Program-made: the position numbers and the translations under genes
The notes under the pieces: model-generated
What the model saw: only the letters and a program-made list of their open reading frames with translations
Databases searched by the model: none
What the model was told of the DNA's origin: nothing
Assembly: GCA_902475005.1 (NCBI GenBank)
Contig: CABRXV010000030.1
Location: 1 to 23,612, forward strand
Length of the DNA stretch: 23,612 bases
Reading direction: 5' to 3'
Origin: CABRXV01 sp900754955
Lineage (GTDB): Bacteria; Actinomycetota; Coriobacteriia; Coriobacteriales; Eggerthellaceae
In this document: positions 22,986 through 23,612 of the stretch, piece by piece
How the letters are laid out: every line of letters starts with the position of its first letter
Position numbering within the stretch: position 1 is the first letter of the stretch

Positions 22986-23612
22986 GTGGTCGAGGCGCTC
23001 GATATACAGGTGCAGGGAATCGTGCAGGGCGTGGGATTCCGCCCGTTCGTGTACCGCATGGCGAAGAAATACCTGATCAACGGCTGGGTGCTCAATGCGG
23101 CCGATGGCGTGCGCATTCGTGCCGAAGGCGAGTCGAAGCTGCTCGACGCGTTCGTGATCGAGCTGTCGGAGAACGCGCCCGCGGCGGCTCAGGTGAAGGA
23201 GATCGAGCTGAAGGAAGTTCCGCTCGAGGACTTCACGAGTTTCGAGATCCGCTTTTCCGACGAGGCGAAGGTGGAGAAGACCACGCTCGTGTCGCCCGAG
23301 CTGGCGACGTGCGACGACTGTGTGCGCGAGCTGTTCAACCCAAACGATCGCCGCTATCGCTACCCGTTCATCAACTGCACGAACTGCGGTCCGCGGTTCA
23401 CGATCATCGAGCGGCTTCCGTACGATCGCAAGGACACGTCGATGCGTGCGTTCACGATGTGCGATCGCTGCGCGAACGAGTACCACGACCCGCTCGACCG
23501 CCGCTTCCACGCCCAGCCGAACGCCTGCTTCGACTGCGGACCGTGGGTTTCGCTCGTGCTGACGCAACGAGCGAAACGAGCCGACGCTGCGGCGCCGTCT
23601 GGCACCGAAGCT
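22986..23612 (+). CDS. hypF: HypF carbamoyltransferase, 5' part (runs off the window)
   Basis: 209 residues are visible from GTG 22986, preceded by CAGGGGG. HypF makes the cyanide ligands of [NiFe]-hydrogenases from carbamoyl phosphate, passing the carbamoyl group to HypE. The start fits: residues 1-90 are the acylphosphatase domain, with QGIVQGVGFRPFVYRMA (active R19) and N37 in GWVLNAADG. Two zinc-finger units follow: C109xxC112, 18 residues, C131xxC134; and C159xxC162, 18 residues, C181xxC184, with the conserved HAQPNACFDCGP. After CFDCGP the sequence turns Ala-rich (RAKRADAAAPSG) where the family usually continues toward the YrdC-like domain, suggesting a small insertion. The rest of the protein (usually about 750 residues) lies outside. 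The organism therefore probably has a [NiFe]-hydrogenase. Confidence 0.95.
   Translation, partial: MVEALDIQVQGIVQGVGFRPFVYRMAKKYLINGWVLNAADGVRIRAEGESKLLDAFVIELSENAPAAAQVKEIELKEVPLEDFTSFEIRFSDEAKVEKTTLVSPELATCDDCVRELFNPNDRRYRYPFINCTNCGPRFTIIERLPYDRKDTSMRAFTMCDRCANEYHDPLDRRFHAQPNACFDCGPWVSLVLTQRAKRADAAAPSGTEA

Overview
The window is high-GC DNA from a Gram-positive actinobacterium. The gene set points to class Coriobacteriia, probably Eggerthellaceae: an archaeal-type class I aldolase, tandem YhgE/Pip proteins, a LytTR response regulator, a HypF maturase, and many Ala/Ser/Pro/Asp-rich protein insertions. The placement rests on protein style, not on a database match. Almost every gene is on the + strand; the only clear minus-strand gene is tRNA-Leu.

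Layout. 1-1318: gene-poor DNA with a family of short GTGCATTTC repeats and a small zinc-ribbon gene broken by a one-base frameshift. 1319-6916: a probable five-gene operon (serS; an anchored low-complexity protein; a small protein resembling the N-terminal domain of cyanophycin synthetase with an HxxEH motif; a PLP aminotransferase; a D-Ala-D-Ala-ligase-like ATP-grasp enzyme) closed by a 16-bp-stem terminator. 6917-7644: non-coding DNA with four TTCT dyads spaced about 30 bp apart, a perfect parS site and a T-rich, A-poor tract. 7645-12680: two overlapping YhgE/Pip genes. 12868-15698: YtxH, PRC-barrel and VTT/DedA-like proteins, a probable envelope or stress group. 15800-16744: class I fructose-bisphosphate aldolase.

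16745-17640 is the densest non-coding region. It holds a strong terminator, a second parS site inside a perfect 38-bp palindrome, a duplicated tRNA-Leu 3' end with its flank, the intact tRNA-Leu(CAA) gene, and a 26-residue hydrophobic peptide gene that looks like a type I toxin. Then follow a PepV-like M20 dipeptidase (17738-19363), an orphan LytTR response regulator (19686-20399), a phosphoglucose isomerase with a long Ala-rich tail (20894-22873), and the 5' part of hypF, which runs off the window at 23612.

Two exact 16-bp parS sites 9.7 kb apart suggest the window lies in the origin-proximal ParB-binding part of the chromosome. The best candidates for something little described are the 4076-6812 gene trio (CphA-N-like protein, aminotransferase, altered ATP-grasp ligase), the phased dyad array beside parS, and the parS palindrome / tRNA duplication / hydrophobic peptide region.
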